14,841 nt of DNA from GCA-2737125 sp044336815 (GTDB lineage: Bacteria > Actinomycetota > Actinomycetes > S36-B12), in contig JBIIOU010000037.1 in NCBI GenBank assembly GCA_044336815.1, positions 1 through 14,841 on the forward strand, written 5' to 3'. A model generated the notes under the pieces. The model was not told where the DNA came from. It worked only from the letters and a program-made list of their open reading frames with translations, and did no database searches. The position numbers and the translations under genes were made by a program. Shown here piece by piece: positions 14,279-14,841 of this stretch (its first letter is position 1; every line of letters starts with the position of its first letter).

Positions 14279-14406
14279 TCGGTTGGAAGTTGGAGTAAAG
14301 TGAGGCTGCTAGCCAGTGGCTCATCAGCGGCTACCACTTCGAGGGCTCGAGGATGCACTGAGACTTCGCTGGTGGTGGGTCACGGCTCCAAGGGAGGTGG
14401 TCAAGT
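14279..14406 (+). promoter_or_regulatory. Leader region of the response-regulator gene
   Basis: This 128-base gap begins with a -10-like TAAAGT (14296-14301), which would leave an untranslated leader of about 100 bases. It holds several self-complementary stretches: the odd palindrome AGCCAGTGGCT (14311-14321), AGTGG pairing with the CCACT that begins near 14335, and a CTCC/GGAG hairpin over the ribosome binding site. I do not recognise a known riboswitch family. No gene is visible inside it. Confidence 0.35.
14386..14396 (+). promoter_or_regulatory. Small hairpin masking the response-regulator Shine-Dalgarno
   Basis: CTCC at 14386-14389 can pair with GGAG at 14393-14396 across a three-base loop, covering part of a very strong Shine-Dalgarno, AGGGAGG (14391-14397), which stands nine bases before the ATG at 14407. 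The stem is short, so any effect on translation would depend on the rest of the leader. Confidence 0.35.
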
Positions 14407-14841
14407 ATGCGCGCCACCCGAGTCATCTATGTAGAGAATGATCCTGCTCTCCTCGGCATTATGGGTTCGCTACTTGCTGAGTCACCGGAAATTGATGTAG
14501 TGCTCGCAACGGAGAGCCCGAGTGAAGCAATCGCTTTCGAGTCGATCGAGTTTGTGGATGTCGCCCTGCTTGATCTGGCCCTAGGTGCAGGTGAGATGAA
14601 TGGCGTGGATCTCGGTCTCGCGCTGAGGCAGCGGAATCCAAATCTGGGTATCGTTATTCACTCGCAGTATCCGCTTGACTTCGCGACGGAGCGAGTCCCG
14701 ACCAATGAACTTATGGGGTGGTCCTGCCTTCAGAAGTCGGGCCAGATCAATCTCGACGATCTCGTAGTTTTGCTGAGGGCAACTGCGCAAGGGATTGGCA
14801 ATCAGACACAAGCAGTTTCGCGGGACCCGAAGGTAAGCAGA
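14407..14841 (+). CDS. Response regulator receiver-domain protein (3' end outside window)
   Basis: Translation from the ATG at 14407 stays open to the window edge, giving at least 145 residues. It is a CheY-like receiver domain: first strand RVIYVENDPALL (5-16) with acidic Glu10 and Asp12, the probable phosphoacceptor Asp56 in VALLDLALG, Ser86 in IVIHSQYP at the switch position, and Lys110 in CLQKSG. The segment after about residue 125 is likely the linker to an output domain; receivers with this layout in actinobacteria often carry a NarL/LuxR-type helix-turn-helix, but that part is not visible. The first acidic pair is Glu-Asn-Asp rather than the common Asp-Asp, which is tolerated in this family. 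The start is fixed by the strong Shine-Dalgarno AGGGAGG. A partner histidine kinase, if adjacent, would lie beyond the window. Confidence 0.8.
   Translation, partial: MRATRVIYVENDPALLGIMGSLLAESPEIDVVLATESPSEAIAFESIEFVDVALLDLALGAGEMNGVDLGLALRQRNPNLGIVIHSQYPLDFATERVPTNELMGWSCLQKSGQINLDDLVVLLRATAQGIGNQTQAVSRDPKVSR

Noticed and set aside
1..14841. CRISPR array, tRNA or rRNA gene, insertion sequence, prophage gene or restriction system
   Set aside because: No regularly spaced repeats, cloverleaf-like sequence, transposase, integrase, phage structural gene or methyltransferase was seen anywhere in the window.

Overview
The window looks like chromosomal DNA from an actinobacterium of moderate G+C, possibly a small planktonic or soil lineage. 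The signs are GTG and TTG starts, GTGA and TTGA stop/start overlaps, a Ddn/DUF385-type deazaflavin (F420) oxidoreductase, the order fba - DUF3151 - (FAD enzyme) - purA that I recall from actinobacterial genomes, actinobacterial-type PurB and PurC, and a secreted protein with a two-cysteine module I associate with planktonic actinobacteria. I cannot place it below phylum level from sequence alone.

Layout. (1) 3-1241: MFS exporter, probably coupled to a gene ending at position 1-3. (2) 1306-5710: class II fructose-bisphosphate aldolase, a DUF3151 protein, a renalase-like FAD oxidoreductase, adenylosuccinate synthetase (purA) and a GNAT acetyltransferase, all on the + strand with short gaps. (3) 5711-6116: no intact gene. 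It holds what I read as the wreck of a VapBC toxin-antitoxin pair (frameshifted ribbon-helix-helix antitoxin, then the first ten residues of a PIN toxin), followed by a dyad and promoter for the next gene. (4) 6117-8736: class III aminotransferase and purD, 4 bases apart. (5) 8837-9790: a secreted protein with an M23/LytM-like fold whose zinc ligands appear lost, inserted between purine genes. (6) 9861-13152: purB, purC and galE, joined by two 4-base GTGA overlaps. (7) 13145-13597, minus strand: a Ddn-like oxidoreductase whose 3' end overlaps galE by 8 bases. (8) 13659-14278: an intact VapBC module, divergent from the Ddn-like gene, with a repeated candidate operator between them. (9) 14279-14406: a possibly structured leader, then a response-regulator gene (14407 onward) cut by the window end.

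How the genes work together. PurD, PurC and PurB act along the IMP pathway, and PurA with PurB converts IMP to AMP, so the window carries a scattered purine biosynthesis set rather than one operon. Fba supplies central carbon flow. The accessory material is the two toxin-antitoxin loci, one live and one dead and of different families, plus the secreted protein and the signalling gene at the right edge.

Several genes without a Shine-Dalgarno (purA, the antitoxin relic, the Ddn-like gene, perhaps purB and vapB) have a -10-like hexamer ending 6-7 bases before the start codon, which suggests leaderless transcripts. I found no rRNA, tRNA, CRISPR array, transposase or clear intrinsic terminator. 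Most of the window is ordinary housekeeping DNA, and I see no convincing wholly new system. The best leads are the VapBC relic, the degenerate peptidase-like secreted protein, the divergent vapBC control region and the response-regulator leader.
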